Part shown: positions 7,237 to 15,895 of the stretch, piece by piece
How the letters are laid out: each line of letters starts with the position of its first letter
Position numbering within the stretch: the stretch's first letter is position 1
DNA from: Moorena sp. SS36440bin_2
GTDB lineage: Bacteria; Cyanobacteriota; Cyanobacteriia; Cyanobacteriales; Coleofasciculaceae
Length of the DNA stretch: 42,362 nucleotides
Assembly: GCA_011524395.1 (NCBI GenBank)
Contig: WTKN01000195.1
Span: forward strand, 1-42,362
Reading direction: 5' to 3'
The notes under the pieces: model-generated
Databases searched by the model: none
The model's input: only the letters and a program-made list of their open reading frames with translations
Told to the model about the DNA's origin: nothing
Translations under genes and position numbers: made by a program

Positions 7237-7938
7237 CCATGGGCAACATTATACTTAAGTTTCATCTGTCACAAGGGAGTATCAAGTTTCCCAAGACTTA
7301 CCCAGTAGCTATACCTGTAGAGTCGCGGATTAATCCACCCTACTACTGATAGAGTTTCGTCTCTAGTTTGGCCTCAGTCCTGTACCTCAACGGCTTCTTC
7401 CTGACTTCTGGCTCCTAATCAAGACTTCAAGCATAACCAGTTCAAGATTCTCGATCTGCTTCTTCCCTGCAAGTCAGTCCAGCTGTCGATGCAGTGTTAA
7501 TCAATAGTTACCTAATATTCTTGATTAATTGTAACTTACAACCCCCCCCTATGTAACTCGAAATTAAGCTCTAATTTAGATAAACCAGTTAATTGTTTGC
7601 TATAACTAAAAAAAGTCTGTTATCAGAGCTAATTTTTATAGATAATATCAGCTAGATTAATAAACCTGATTTTTTCCTGAGTTACCGCTAAATTTAAGCT
7701 TAAAATTAACCAAAACTATTCTTAGTAAATTTCAATTAGTTTCACTAGCTTTACCTCCTAAAAAGTATTGTATGATGATCATCAACAAGCAATTGATACT
7801 GCAATTGTTTGTTGGCCACTCTCTAGAAAGCTGATCGCCCTAGGCTGAAGGCTTACCTGTAAAGTTATAAACTTTTGTTAATTTCATTACCCAACAAGCT
7901 ATTTAAGATAATCAGAATCTCTAGATAATTTGATTACT
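7237..7938. other. Long A/T-rich leader without a gene
   Basis: About 700 bp with no open frame of note. The later half (7500-7930) is markedly A/T-rich and includes a run of eight or more C at about 7542. It must contain the promoter of the TVP38 gene, but I see no clear -35/-10 pair. A short stretch at about 7294-7340 (GACTTACCCA..AGCTATACCTGTAG) weakly resembles 32077-32110. Confidence 0.4.
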
Positions 7939-8751
7939 ATGTCTCAAGTTCAATTGCAACGGTCTCAACTCATGATAAGTACAAGAAGAAGCAGTCAATC
8001 TCATCCCCGAAAGGTCATGAAGGGTTTCAAGTTAGTTTCATTAACATTACTGGCAATGGTGATGGTACTGGTGGTACACGCTGAGCCTAGTTTTGCACAG
8101 GAATCCGCTAGTAGTGGAGGATTCAATCCCCAAGAAATATTGCGCAATGCTTTGCAGTGGATTGATAGTCTCGGACCCATCGGAGCGATCGCATTTATCG
8201 CAATCTATATCATTGCTGCCGTAGCATTTTTGCCTGGGTCTATCCTAACCCTAGGGGCTGGGGTAGTATTTGGTGTTGTCTTAGGCTCAATCTATGTGTT
8301 CATCGGAGCCACTATCGGAGCCACGGCTGCTTTTCTGGTTGGGCGTTATCTAGCTAGAGACTGGATTGCTCAAAAAATTGCTGGCAATGACAAATTTAGT
8401 GCCATTGATGAAGCAGTAGGTCAGGAAGGATTCAAAATTGTGCTTTTGACTCGACTCTCTCCTGTATTTCCCTTCAACCTCTTAAACTATGCCTATGGTC
8501 TAACTGGGGTTTCTCTAAAAGACTATGTCTTAGGCTCCATTGGCATGATTCCAGGAACAGTCATGTACGTTTACATCGGTTCTCTGGCTGGAGACCTAGC
8601 CATGATCGGTGGTGGTGACGCACCCACCAATCCTACTGTCCAGTGGGCAATTCGGATTATTGGTTTTATCGCCACTGTAGCTGTGACACTTTATGTGACT
8701 AATGTGGCTAAGAAGGCTTTAGACAAAAGCGTCTCCAAGGAGACAGTATAG
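7939..8751 (+). CDS. TVP38/TMEM64 (VTT/DedA-type) membrane protein
   Basis: The ATG at 7939 gives 270 residues; a TTG three codons upstream is possible but less likely. After a basic N-terminus (QRSQLMISTRRSSQSHPRKVMKG) there is a hydrophobic segment ending in AEPSFAQ. Four or five membrane helices follow, with the VTT domain signatures GAGVVFGVVLGSIYVFIGA, GRYLARDW and the re-entrant PVFPFNLLNYAYGLTGVSL. The family is thought to move or flip lipids or small solutes across the inner membrane; the substrate is unknown. It lies about 200 bp upstream of a MerA-like oxidoreductase in the same orientation, a neighbourhood often seen for these two families. Confidence 0.85.
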   Translation: MSQVQLQRSQLMISTRRSSQSHPRKVMKGFKLVSLTLLAMVMVLVVHAEPSFAQESASSGGFNPQEILRNALQWIDSLGPIGAIAFIAIYIIAAVAFLPGSILTLGAGVVFGVVLGSIYVFIGATIGATAAFLVGRYLARDWIAQKIAGNDKFSAIDEAVGQEGFKIVLLTRLSPVFPFNLLNYAYGLTGVSLKDYVLGSIGMIPGTVMYVYIGSLAGDLAMIGGGDAPTNPTVQWAIRIIGFIATVAVTLYVTNVAKKALDKSVSKETV

Positions 8752-8754
8752 CAG

Positions 8755-8838
8755 GTTTAATGTTAGGAGGTTTAGGGTTAGGAAGTTTAAGGTTAAAGGT
8801 TAGGAAGTTTAAGGTTAAAGGTTAGAAGGTTAAAGGTT
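8755..8838 (+). repeat. GGTTTAGGGTTAGGAAG-type tandem repeat
   Basis: Imperfect direct repeats of a unit of about 22 bp built from GGTTAGGAAGTTTAAGG, immediately after the TVP38 stop. Confidence 0.8.
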
Positions 8839-8860
8839 ATAGAGATCCGTGAATTTTTGT

Positions 8861-8906
8861 TCCCTACTCCCTGCTCCCTGCTCCCTACTCCCTATTCCCT
8901 ATTCCC
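8861..8906 (+). repeat. Heptamer tandem repeat (CTCCCTG / ATTCCCT)
   Basis: Six to seven C/T-rich heptamers of the STRR type, ending about 45 bp before the next start codon. The neighbouring 22-bp repeats make up the rest of this intergenic gap. Confidence 0.85.
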
Positions 8907-8951
8907 TAAAAAAAATAATTTAATTTTGAACTATCAAAGGAGTTATTATAA

Positions 8952-10505
8952 ATGTCAAGTTCTCAATACCAAAGAGTTATTGTTCCACCCATGGACGAGT
9001 ATAACCAGAGGTTGGTTAACTACGTTCATCCAGGGGATTGGGTTAATCCAAAACCTGTTGATTGTTATGACCTAGTGGTAATTGGTGCTGGTACAGCTGG
9101 ATTAGTTACCGCAGCAGGTGCAGCAGGTATCGGTGTTGGTTTGAAGGTGGCATTGATTGAACGGCATTTGATGGGTGGGGATTGTTTAAATGTAGGTTGT
9201 GTCCCCTCCAAGTGTTTGATTCGGTCATCTCGGGTAGTGGCTGAGATGCGCAATGCGGGAGCTTTTGGGGTTAAAGTTCCAGATAATATTGAAGTAGACT
9301 TCCCTGCAGTGATGGAACGGATGCGTCGGCTACGAGCAGGGATTAGCCATCACGATTCTGCTAAACGCTTCAAAGATACCTATGGTATTGATATATTTTT
9401 AGGCAATGGTCGGTTTACTGGTGATGATACCATTGAAGTAAATGATACTACTCTCAAGTTTAAGAAAGCGGTAATTGCTACAGGAGCAAGAGCAGTAAGA
9501 CCCCGAGTTGAGGGCATGGAAGAGGCGGGGTATCTCACCAATGAAACAGTATTTTCTCTGACAGAACGTCCCAATCGACTAGCTGTTATTGGTGGCGGTC
9601 CCATTGGGTGTGAATTAGCTCAGTCTTTCCGCCGTTTAGGTTGTGAAGTAGTGCTGTTCCATCGCGGTTCTCACATTTTAAATAAAGAAGATGCTGACGC
9701 CGCCGATATTGTTCAAAAAGTCTTTTTAAAAGAAGGTATCCGTTTAGTCCTGGGTGCCCAATTGAACCGGGTCGAGAAGACAGAAGCAGGTAAAATCTTA
9801 CACTTCAATAGCTGCACTGGTTTGGAAGAGTCGGTCACAGTAGATGAAATTTTGATCGGTGCTGGACGTGCCCCGAATGTAGAAGGGTTAAATTTGGAAC
9901 TGGTCGGGGTAGAGTATGACCAGCGTAAAGGAGTGAAGGTGAATGATTACCTTGAGACTACCAATCCCAAAATTTATGCTGCTGGTGATATTTGCATGGA
10001 CTGGAAGTTTACCCATGCAGCGGATTCAGCAGCACGGATTGTGATTAAGAATACTCTATTTTCTCCCTTTGGCTTCGGTAAATATAAATTGAGTAACTTA
10101 GTGATGCCTTGGGCAACTTATACTGATCCAGAAATTGCCCATGTCGGGATGTATGAACATGAAGCTCAAGCGAAAGGGTTTAATGTTAATACGATTAAAA
10201 TTCCGTTTAGTACTGTAGACCGAGCGATCGCAGATGGGGAAGAAGAGGGATTTGTTAAAATTCACCACAAGAAGGGATCAGATCAAATCCTGGGAGCAAC
10301 TATTGTGGCAACTCATGCCGGGGAAATGATTTCTGAGGTGACGACAGCAATTGTCCATAAGATTGGTTTGAGTAAGCTTTCGAGCGTAATTCATCCCTAT
10401 CCAACTCAAGCAGAAGGAATTAAAAAAGCGGCAGATGCCTATCGCCGTACCCTCTTAACACCAAGAACTAAAACATTTTTAGAATTCCTGACGAAGCTTT
10501 CTTAG
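8952..10505 (+). CDS. MerA-like FAD/NAD(P) disulfide oxidoreductase
   Basis: A 517-residue class I pyridine nucleotide-disulfide oxidoreductase. The FAD motif LVVIGAGTAGLVTA is at 41-54, and the redox-active pair Cys78 and Cys83 lies in GGDCLNVGCVPSK. The NAD(P) site is RLAVIGGGPIGCELA in mid-protein, and HPYPTQAE near the C-terminus supplies the catalytic His/Glu. It resembles mercuric reductases but lacks both the N-terminal heavy-metal domain and the C-terminal Cys-Cys pair (it ends FLEFLTKLS). Mercury reduction is therefore doubtful and the electron acceptor unknown. An AAAGGAG ribosome site 10 nt upstream fixes the ATG. It follows the TVP38 gene. Confidence 0.88.
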   Translation: MSSSQYQRVIVPPMDEYNQRLVNYVHPGDWVNPKPVDCYDLVVIGAGTAGLVTAAGAAGIGVGLKVALIERHLMGGDCLNVGCVPSKCLIRSSRVVAEMRNAGAFGVKVPDNIEVDFPAVMERMRRLRAGISHHDSAKRFKDTYGIDIFLGNGRFTGDDTIEVNDTTLKFKKAVIATGARAVRPRVEGMEEAGYLTNETVFSLTERPNRLAVIGGGPIGCELAQSFRRLGCEVVLFHRGSHILNKEDADAADIVQKVFLKEGIRLVLGAQLNRVEKTEAGKILHFNSCTGLEESVTVDEILIGAGRAPNVEGLNLELVGVEYDQRKGVKVNDYLETTNPKIYAAGDICMDWKFTHAADSAARIVIKNTLFSPFGFGKYKLSNLVMPWATYTDPEIAHVGMYEHEAQAKGFNVNTIKIPFSTVDRAIADGEEEGFVKIHHKKGSDQILGATIVATHAGEMISEVTTAIVHKIGLSKLSSVIHPYPTQAEGIKKAADAYRRTLLTPRTKTFLEFLTKLS

Positions 10506-10516
10506 GGAAAAAGGGG

Positions 10517-10554
10517 CGTTGCTTAATCATTCCATGATTAAGCAACGGCGTTTT
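10517..10554 (+). terminator. Rho-independent terminator after the oxidoreductase
   Basis: A perfect 14-bp stem (CGTTGCTTAATCAT / ATGATTAAGCAACG, loop TCC) begins 11 bp after the stop and is followed by GCGTTTT. It would also lie downstream of the convergent pentapeptide gene. Confidence 0.8.
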
Positions 10555-10580
10555 ATCTGGAGATGATTGCCAGTAAGGAG

Positions 10581-10979
10581 CTAGGAAGCTAGATCTTGAG
10601 TAGATGAGGAAACAACCCTACCATCAGGCATAACGGTACCCCATAGTTCTGCATCCTTCCAGTCTACTTCAGCCAGATCCGCACCCTTGAGATTGGCAGC
10701 TCTCAAATCTGCTCGACTTAGCTTTGCTCCAGCAAGTTTCCCTCGACCTAGATTTGCCCTGTGAAGCTTGGCATCAGTCAAATTAGCTTTTTCCAATTTC
10801 GCACAACGCAACTTAGCCCCACTCAAATCAGCTCGGCTCAGGTTAGCCCCGCTTAAATCTGCTCGACTCAGATTCGCACCACTAAGGTTGATACCACTCA
10901 GATTAGCTTGAACTAGGTCGATAGCACAAAAATATCGTTCTCCTGCTGCGTACCTTTCTTGAAGTTCTTTGCTATTCAT
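10581..10979 (-). CDS. Pentapeptide-repeat protein
   Basis: A 132-residue protein with about 17 A(D/N)LxX pentapeptides from residue 23 to 110 (for example ANLSGINLSGANLSRADLSG). These would fold as a right-handed quadrilateral beta-helix. There is no signal peptide, so it is probably cytoplasmic. The first 20 residues (MNSKELQERYAAGERYF) are the capping helix usual in cyanobacterial members, and the last 20 form a short tail. An AAGGTG ribosome site lies 6-7 nt before the ATG. Function cannot be inferred; such proteins range from DNA mimics to uncharacterised scaffolds. Confidence 0.9.
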   Translation of the reverse strand: MNSKELQERYAAGERYFCAIDLVQANLSGINLSGANLSRADLSGANLSRADLSGAKLRCAKLEKANLTDAKLHRANLGRGKLAGAKLSRADLRAANLKGADLAEVDWKDAELWGTVMPDGRVVSSSTQDLAS

Positions 10980-11209
10980 GTCACCTTACCCCGATTTTAC
11001 TTTAGTTAAAGGTTTCTATTAAAGAGAGTAAAAATATCGCCCAACGTGACAAAGTAAACCAATATTTTTCATATGTTAATAAACGCAAAAAAGTGCCTGT
11101 GTCATAATAAAAAAATCCACAGTCATATTTGTAATTAAAGTACAATTACTAGTTATTTATAGGGTGCATATCAATACCTAAAATTAGGCAAAAATTCTAA
11201 TAAAACCCC

Positions 11210-11271
11210 CACACTTATCACAGTCCTCACACTTACCACACTCCCGACACTTATCACACTCCTCACATTTA
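11210..11271. repeat. 18-bp tandem repeat (CACACTTATCACAGTCCT-like)
   Basis: Three full imperfect 18-bp units at 11210-11227, 11228-11245 and 11246-11263, plus a partial fourth. They lie 60-120 bp past the stop of the sigma-factor gene. The leftward frame through them reads a repetitive SVISVG pattern but has no other support as a gene. The remaining gap from 10980 to 11331 is A/T-rich and otherwise empty. Confidence 0.85.
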
Positions 11272-11331
11272 CTTTTTTTAGAAATATGATATGCTCCCTA
11301 TCTAGAATTTTATTTTGCTCACCAATCCCGT

Positions 11332-11937
11332 TTATAAATAAAGTTGGCGGAGTTTCTTGAGTGATCGGCACTTTTTTTGCCGAATAGTTTCTTCCGTATA
11401 CCGACCATAGCCGTTATCCTCTAAATGACTCGAAATTTCAGCATAGGAAAGCTTTTTAAAATAGAATAACTCTAAAATTTCTGAGTCTTGCTCAGGAAGT
11501 TTTTTGATATTATCCCGCAGTTCCAAGTTCTCTATATACTGCATAGGGTGAGTGTGACGGGAAGAGACCGCATTACTCTGCTCAGTCGATAGTAAACTTT
11601 CCCACATTTCCGAACTAATATCTGAAAACCTATTATGCTCACGGCACAGTGCCCTTATGTAATTCAAGGCAATTGTTCGCAACCAAGCCCTTGGATTAAT
11701 AATTGGCTCTCTTAAGTCACCCTTAATTAGAACCAGCGAAAGTCCCTCATCAACTTCTAAATGCGACTCTAGTCTCCCGGAGTTGATTAGTTCTTGGAGA
11801 ACTAAAAAGATATCATTTTTGATATCTTCATGGGTATAATTGCTATTAATATTAAATTGGCACATCCAAACTTTTATTGGAATAGATAGTGAATTTAACA
11901 GCTTGAAAATGTCTTTCTGTGGTTGGGGTTTTCTCAT
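11332..11937 (-). CDS. ECF-like sigma-70 family factor
   Basis: A 201-residue protein with the two conserved sigma regions of group 4 factors. A region-2-like part spans about residues 25-105 and ends NPRAWLRTIALNYIRALCRE. Region 4 (about 144-199) has IKKLPEQDSEILELFYFKKLSYAEISSHL and ETIRQKKCRSLKKLRQLY, the helix-turn-helix that reads the -35 element. The region-2 core is weakly conserved, as in many cyanobacterial ECF-like proteins. No anti-sigma gene is recognisable next to it. It ends at TAA in a run containing an 18-bp repeat downstream. Regulon unknown. Confidence 0.8.
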   Translation of the reverse strand: MRKPQPQKDIFKLLNSLSIPIKVWMCQFNINSNYTHEDIKNDIFLVLQELINSGRLESHLEVDEGLSLVLIKGDLREPIINPRAWLRTIALNYIRALCREHNRFSDISSEMWESLLSTEQSNAVSSRHTHPMQYIENLELRDNIKKLPEQDSEILELFYFKKLSYAEISSHLEDNGYGRYTEETIRQKKCRSLKKLRQLYL

Positions 11938-12061
11938 TTAATTTTTTATCCTGGTAATGCACAATCGTGTCACGGTCGATAGGGCAGGCTATAAAAATAG
12001 TTTCTGCTCTGCCCAATAACAAAAAGCTAGACTAAATTGCGATCAGCAAGCGCCAAGCCGA

Positions 12062-12880
12062 TCATTTTCGCCTATCAACTAAATCAGGACAAGACCTATC
12101 CGGTTCACAATTTTCTACGGGTTCACAGGATATAAGTCTTTGTTTGAAGAACCGAACATGCACAGTAACCAGTCTTTCTTGGGACTCGTTAGCAAGCTGG
12201 TGAGTCTGATGAAACCCAACGCAGGTTAACTCACCGTCTGTGAACTTTTTCTCGTCCTTTGTTCGGTAGCCCTGCTTTCCGTGCAAGTGCTCCACCAGAT
12301 CATAAAAGCGGTGGGTAAGGGTTCCTTTGTAGACACGGATTATGCTAATTTGCTCTTCGTGGGTATGTATTTGTGAAAACTGACCAGGCTCCCAAGAAAT
12401 AACAAAAATATCACCAAAACCGGTCGTACAAACTAATTGGCGATGGTAGTCACTCTCTTTAAAACTAATAGATTGCTCCAGTAGCTTTTCACTCAAATTA
12501 AGGTTCACCGCAAGCTCTTTGAACCTCTCCATACTCATGTCTTGGGGCGCTATGGCATTTACCTGATAGATAAACTCTTCTAGCGAAAGGAGACCAAAGC
12601 AACCTGAAGAGGGACAAGACTGGAAGGACTGGCTGATCAGCTGATCTACCCTGTCAATGCACTGGTCAAACTGCGAATCTAATACTGCCAGGTCAAACAT
12701 TTGTGCCATTCTCTCACCATCTTCTTGCGTAAGCTCTTTTTGATTCGCTAGCTGGTAATACTCTTGAACCAACTGAACAAGCTCTGGCTGTTCCGGAAGA
12801 TTATCTGGCTCAGAGACTTCTCGGACTATTGTTTTGAGTTGTTCTTGAGAATCTTCTGAAATTTCACCTTGACTAAACAT
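12062..12880 (-). CDS. Cysteine dioxygenase-like cupin with long N-terminal region
   Basis: A 272-residue protein whose residues 145-245 form a cupin of the cysteine dioxygenase type. WEPGQFSQIHTHEEQ gives His172 and His174, and VGFHQTHQLANES gives His227, together the expected three-histidine iron site. ISIIRVYKGTLTHRFYD is the second conserved strand pair. Family enzymes oxidise cysteine or related thiols to sulfinates. Typical members are about 200 residues. Here residues 1-110 are an extra helical, acidic region with no recognisable domain, containing Cys74, Cys89 and Cys94. Substrate specificity is therefore open. It stands alone between gaps; the sigma-factor gene is 124 bp downstream on the same strand. 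Confidence 0.75.
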   Translation of the reverse strand: MFSQGEISEDSQEQLKTIVREVSEPDNLPEQPELVQLVQEYYQLANQKELTQEDGERMAQMFDLAVLDSQFDQCIDRVDQLISQSFQSCPSSGCFGLLSLEEFIYQVNAIAPQDMSMERFKELAVNLNLSEKLLEQSISFKESDYHRQLVCTTGFGDIFVISWEPGQFSQIHTHEEQISIIRVYKGTLTHRFYDLVEHLHGKQGYRTKDEKKFTDGELTCVGFHQTHQLANESQERLVTVHVRFFKQRLISCEPVENCEPDRSCPDLVDRRK

Positions 12881-13213
12881 AGTGACAAACTTATACGTAT
12901 TTAACAGGCGTTCCTTGATCTACTTTTCAAAAGCGCTTGCTCTTGGAAAGCTTGGTGTACATAAATAAGAGACGACAGGAAGCGAAACGTGACGTAGAGT
13001 TTTGTAAAGATTCTTGAAGGGTTATCCCCCTCAGGTGCTGGCTAAAAACCAATACCGCCCCTGACCACCCATTCCATAGCTCCCTACCACAACGATAACT
13101 GCGCCTGTTGATAGCTAGCCATTGGGTACTGGGTCAACGGGAGTTCTAGAGGTGAAGGCCCGTTCGCGTAGAATATACGGCCTTGCTTAATAATGGAATA
13201 ATTTTAAGAGTTT
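12881..13213. other. Intergenic gap, no gene recognised
   Basis: About 330 bp between divergent genes, followed by repeat B. A stretch at about 13155-13175 (GGCCCGTTCGCGTAG) resembles G/C-rich repeat fragments elsewhere in the window. A leftward open stretch of about 40 codons here has no start codon or recognisable similarity. Confidence 0.4.
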
Positions 13214-13317
13214 TCTGGAATGGGCATCAGGGGTGGAATGGGCATCTTGCCCGTTCCAATTACCAGCGGGCAGGATGCACAGCCCACTCATATTCATCCG
13301 AAGATTCAGCAATGCCC
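13214..13317. repeat. Dispersed hairpin repeat B, copy 2
   Basis: GGCATCTTGCCCGTTCC is followed by GGGCAGGATGC and the conserved tail AAGATTCAGCAATGCC, matching the copy at 1274-1362. An extra GAATGGGCATC unit precedes it. Confidence 0.75.
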
Positions 13318-13413
13318 TCTTTTCCCTACTCCCAGCTCCGAAGGTCCCTAGAAAAAGGAACCTCATAGTAGAGTAAATCAAGGGAAGAATTATCCATTGA
13401 TTTAAAGAAAGCC

Positions 13414-14664
13414 ATGGAAACATCCGGGAAAGCTATCGAAACCTCAGTAAAGAAGGTGATTGTCATTGGGGGTGGAATTGGTGGGTTGACTTTTGCCCGT
13501 GCCTGCCTTGATGTGGGTATAGAAGTTGAGCTATATGAGAAGCGTCAACTGGATGGAATGCTCTCTGGACCAGGGGGCATATTTATTCAACGAAATGCAA
13601 TGCGGGTTTACAAACTACTGTGGGGAGGAAAGATTTATGAACGTTTATATCAGCAGGGAGGCACAATTTTAAACGGTGGGTTCTTTAGCAAAAAAGGTAA
13701 TCCTCTGTATATTAATTCACCCAAATTTGTAGGGGAAAAAGACCTAGGGTTATGTCTTTTGAGACCTGAACTCCAACAGATTCTCTATGAAGCATTGCCT
13801 ACAGGAGTAGTACGGGCTGGCATGGACTTCTGTGACTTTGAAGATACTGGGGAGAATGTCAAGGTTCACTTTCAAGATGGCAGCACAGTTACAGGAGATA
13901 TTTTAGTAGGTGCTGATGGTCTTTATTCAAAAGTACGTGCTCGCCTAAATAGTACTGAAAGGCAAAAAGAGCCAGTGTACAGTGGTATGACTTGCTGGCG
14001 GGGATATTTCCATACCTCAAACATAACCTTGGATGAGCGATACAGTTGGATGGAATATTGGGGACGGGGAAATCGCTTTGGATATTTTGATGTGGGAGGA
14101 GGACGATTTTCTTTCTACGCCTTCAAGAATTGTGACAGAGGCGGTAATGATGACACAGTTGGTGGTAAATCCAAAGCATTACAATCACTATTTTCAGATT
14201 ATGCGGAACCTGTGCCAAGTATTATCCAGAGTTTAGATAACAGCAGCATTTACCGAGATGATATTTTTGACCGGGAACCAAAGGGTACTGAATGGGGAAG
14301 AGGTCGGGTAAGCTTAATTGGAGATGCAGCGCATCCGGTACAACCTAATCTCGGTCAGGGAGGTTGTATGGCTGTGGAAGATGGCTTTGAACTAGCTAAA
14401 ATACTTACTCTGACATTGAACAATAACCAGGTTCCGTCACTATTACGTCAATTTGAAAGTCAGCGCAGTCCAAGGGTAAATCGTGTTTTCAGTACGTCCC
14501 GGCAAGTAGGTAAGTTAGGGCAAAGCAACTCTGCAATGGGATGTTTCTTACGCAACAATATTTACAAACTTACTCCCACCTGGTTAGCAGATTTGCAATT
14601 TAAATGGTTGTTTAATTACCAACCTTCTTGGGATGGCGTTGCCGAAAAAGGCAAAAGGCAATAG
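13414..14664 (+). CDS. FAD-dependent aromatic-type monooxygenase
   Basis: A 416-residue group A flavin monooxygenase. The N-terminal FAD motif VIVIGGGIGGLTFA is at residues 15-28, the DG motif lies in DILVGADGLYSKVR at about 160-175, and the GD motif is in SLIGDAAHPVQPNLGQGGCM at about 300-320. The last resembles zeaxanthin epoxidase and salicylate hydroxylase-like enzymes. It should use NAD(P)H and O2 to hydroxylate or epoxidise a hydrophobic or aromatic substrate. It lies 116 bp upstream of a glutathionyl-hydroquinone reductase in the same direction, which hints that its product may be a (hydro)quinone. Substrate not deducible. Confidence 0.85.
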   Translation: METSGKAIETSVKKVIVIGGGIGGLTFARACLDVGIEVELYEKRQLDGMLSGPGGIFIQRNAMRVYKLLWGGKIYERLYQQGGTILNGGFFSKKGNPLYINSPKFVGEKDLGLCLLRPELQQILYEALPTGVVRAGMDFCDFEDTGENVKVHFQDGSTVTGDILVGADGLYSKVRARLNSTERQKEPVYSGMTCWRGYFHTSNITLDERYSWMEYWGRGNRFGYFDVGGGRFSFYAFKNCDRGGNDDTVGGKSKALQSLFSDYAEPVPSIIQSLDNSSIYRDDIFDREPKGTEWGRGRVSLIGDAAHPVQPNLGQGGCMAVEDGFELAKILTLTLNNNQVPSLLRQFESQRSPRVNRVFSTSRQVGKLGQSNSAMGCFLRNNIYKLTPTWLADLQFKWLFNYQPSWDGVAEKGKRQ

Positions 14665-14780
14665 CAAAGAGGGTTTTAAGGGATGCACTCCCGACTCCCG
14701 ACTCCCTTTTCCCTTAGCTATAGATAGTATGAAAAAAAATACCATGGCAGTTGGCCACGCTACACGAACAGAGGAAAACT

Positions 14781-15722
14781 ATGGCAACAGGGATGCTCGT
14801 TAACGGAAAATGGACTAACGAAGCCTATCAGCAAGACCCCCAAGGACGATTCATGCGTAATCCTACGAAGTTCCGTAATTGGATTCGTGCTGATGGTTCC
14901 ACAGACTATAAACCAGCCTCTGGACGCTACCATCTTTACATTTCCTATGCTTGTCCCTGGGCGCACCGCACTCTGATTATGCGAGCCTTAAAGGGATTGG
15001 AGGAAGCAATTACCCTGTCCATTGTTGACCCATTGATGGATAAAGATGGATGGGAATTTTCCGATGGGCCTGGTTGTATCCCTGATACAGTCAATGGTGC
15101 TCGCTATCTGCGGGAAGTTTATATAAAAGCTGACCCTAACTGTACCGGACGGGTGACGGTTCCAGTCCTTTGGGATAAAGAAACTGGCACAATTGTTAAT
15201 AATGAATCCCGTGAAATTATTCGGATGTTTGACATCGAGTTCGACGGGATTGCTCAGTCGGATATCAGCTTTTATCCGGAGAATTTACGGAAAGAGATTG
15301 ATAAAACCATTGATGCCATTTACCAACCTATTAATAATGGTGTGTATCGAGCCGGATTCGCTACAACTCAGCAAGCCTATGAAGAAGGAGTAACTGAACT
15401 ATTTGATGCCCTTGACTATTGGGAAGGGGTGTTAGGTAAACAACGTTATCTCTGTGGCGATCGCATTACAGAAGCCGATTGGTGTATGTTTACCACTCTG
15501 CTACGCTTTGACTCAGTTTACTATTTCCATTTCAAATGTAATTGGCAACGAATTCTGGATTATCCCAATTTGTGGAATTATCTCAAAGACCTTTATCATC
15601 AGCCAGGGGTAGAAGAAACTTGTAATATTGACCATATTAAGGATCATTATTATAAGAGTCATCCGTTTATTAATCCCTCTGGTATTGTACCAAAAGGGCC
15701 ACAAATTAGTTTTAGTGATTAA
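14781..15722 (+). CDS. Glutathionyl-hydroquinone reductase (Xi-class GST, YqjG/PcpF type)
   Basis: A 313-residue protein. The start at 14781 is chosen because GAGGA lies 7 nt before this ATG and MATGMLVNGKW matches the usual N-terminus; a TTG ten codons earlier is less likely. The glutathione-binding domain has YISYACPWAHRTLIMRALKG with catalytic Cys58 in the CPWA motif that marks this class. The C-terminal all-helical domain includes YLCGDRITEADWCMFTTLLRFD. Such enzymes remove glutathione from glutathionyl-hydroquinones, regenerating the hydroquinone. The pairing with an upstream FAD monooxygenase recalls the pcpB/pcpF logic of aromatic degradation. Confidence 0.9.
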   Translation: MATGMLVNGKWTNEAYQQDPQGRFMRNPTKFRNWIRADGSTDYKPASGRYHLYISYACPWAHRTLIMRALKGLEEAITLSIVDPLMDKDGWEFSDGPGCIPDTVNGARYLREVYIKADPNCTGRVTVPVLWDKETGTIVNNESREIIRMFDIEFDGIAQSDISFYPENLRKEIDKTIDAIYQPINNGVYRAGFATTQQAYEEGVTELFDALDYWEGVLGKQRYLCGDRITEADWCMFTTLLRFDSVYYFHFKCNWQRILDYPNLWNYLKDLYHQPGVEETCNIDHIKDHYYKSHPFINPSGIVPKGPQISFSD

Positions 15723-15729
15723 GGCTATT

Positions 15730-15866
15730 AGCTATCAGCTATCAGCTATCAGCTATCAGCTATCAGCTATCAGCCATCAGTTATCAGTTATCAGCTATCA
15801 GCTATCAGCCATCAGCTATCAGCTATCAGCTATCAGCTATCAGCTATCAGCTATCAGCTATCAGCT
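15730..15866 (+). repeat. Heptamer tandem repeat (AGCTATC)n
   Basis: About nineteen near-perfect AGCTATC units starting 8 bp after the preceding stop codon. The rightward frame through it encodes a YQLSAIS repeat but has no plausible start region or conservation and is not called a gene. Confidence 0.93.
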
Positions 15867-15895
15867 TTTGAATAAAATAAGCTGACGGCTGACGG

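Noticed and set aside
11171-11371. Leftward 66-codon frame overlapping the sigma-factor gene end
   Set aside because: Its second half is the 18-bp repeat array and its first half is out of frame inside the sigma gene; no ribosome site.
15628-15885. Rightward 85-codon frame with a YQLSAIS repeat
   Set aside because: It is made of the AGCTATC heptamer array and overlaps the reductase gene; no conserved start region.
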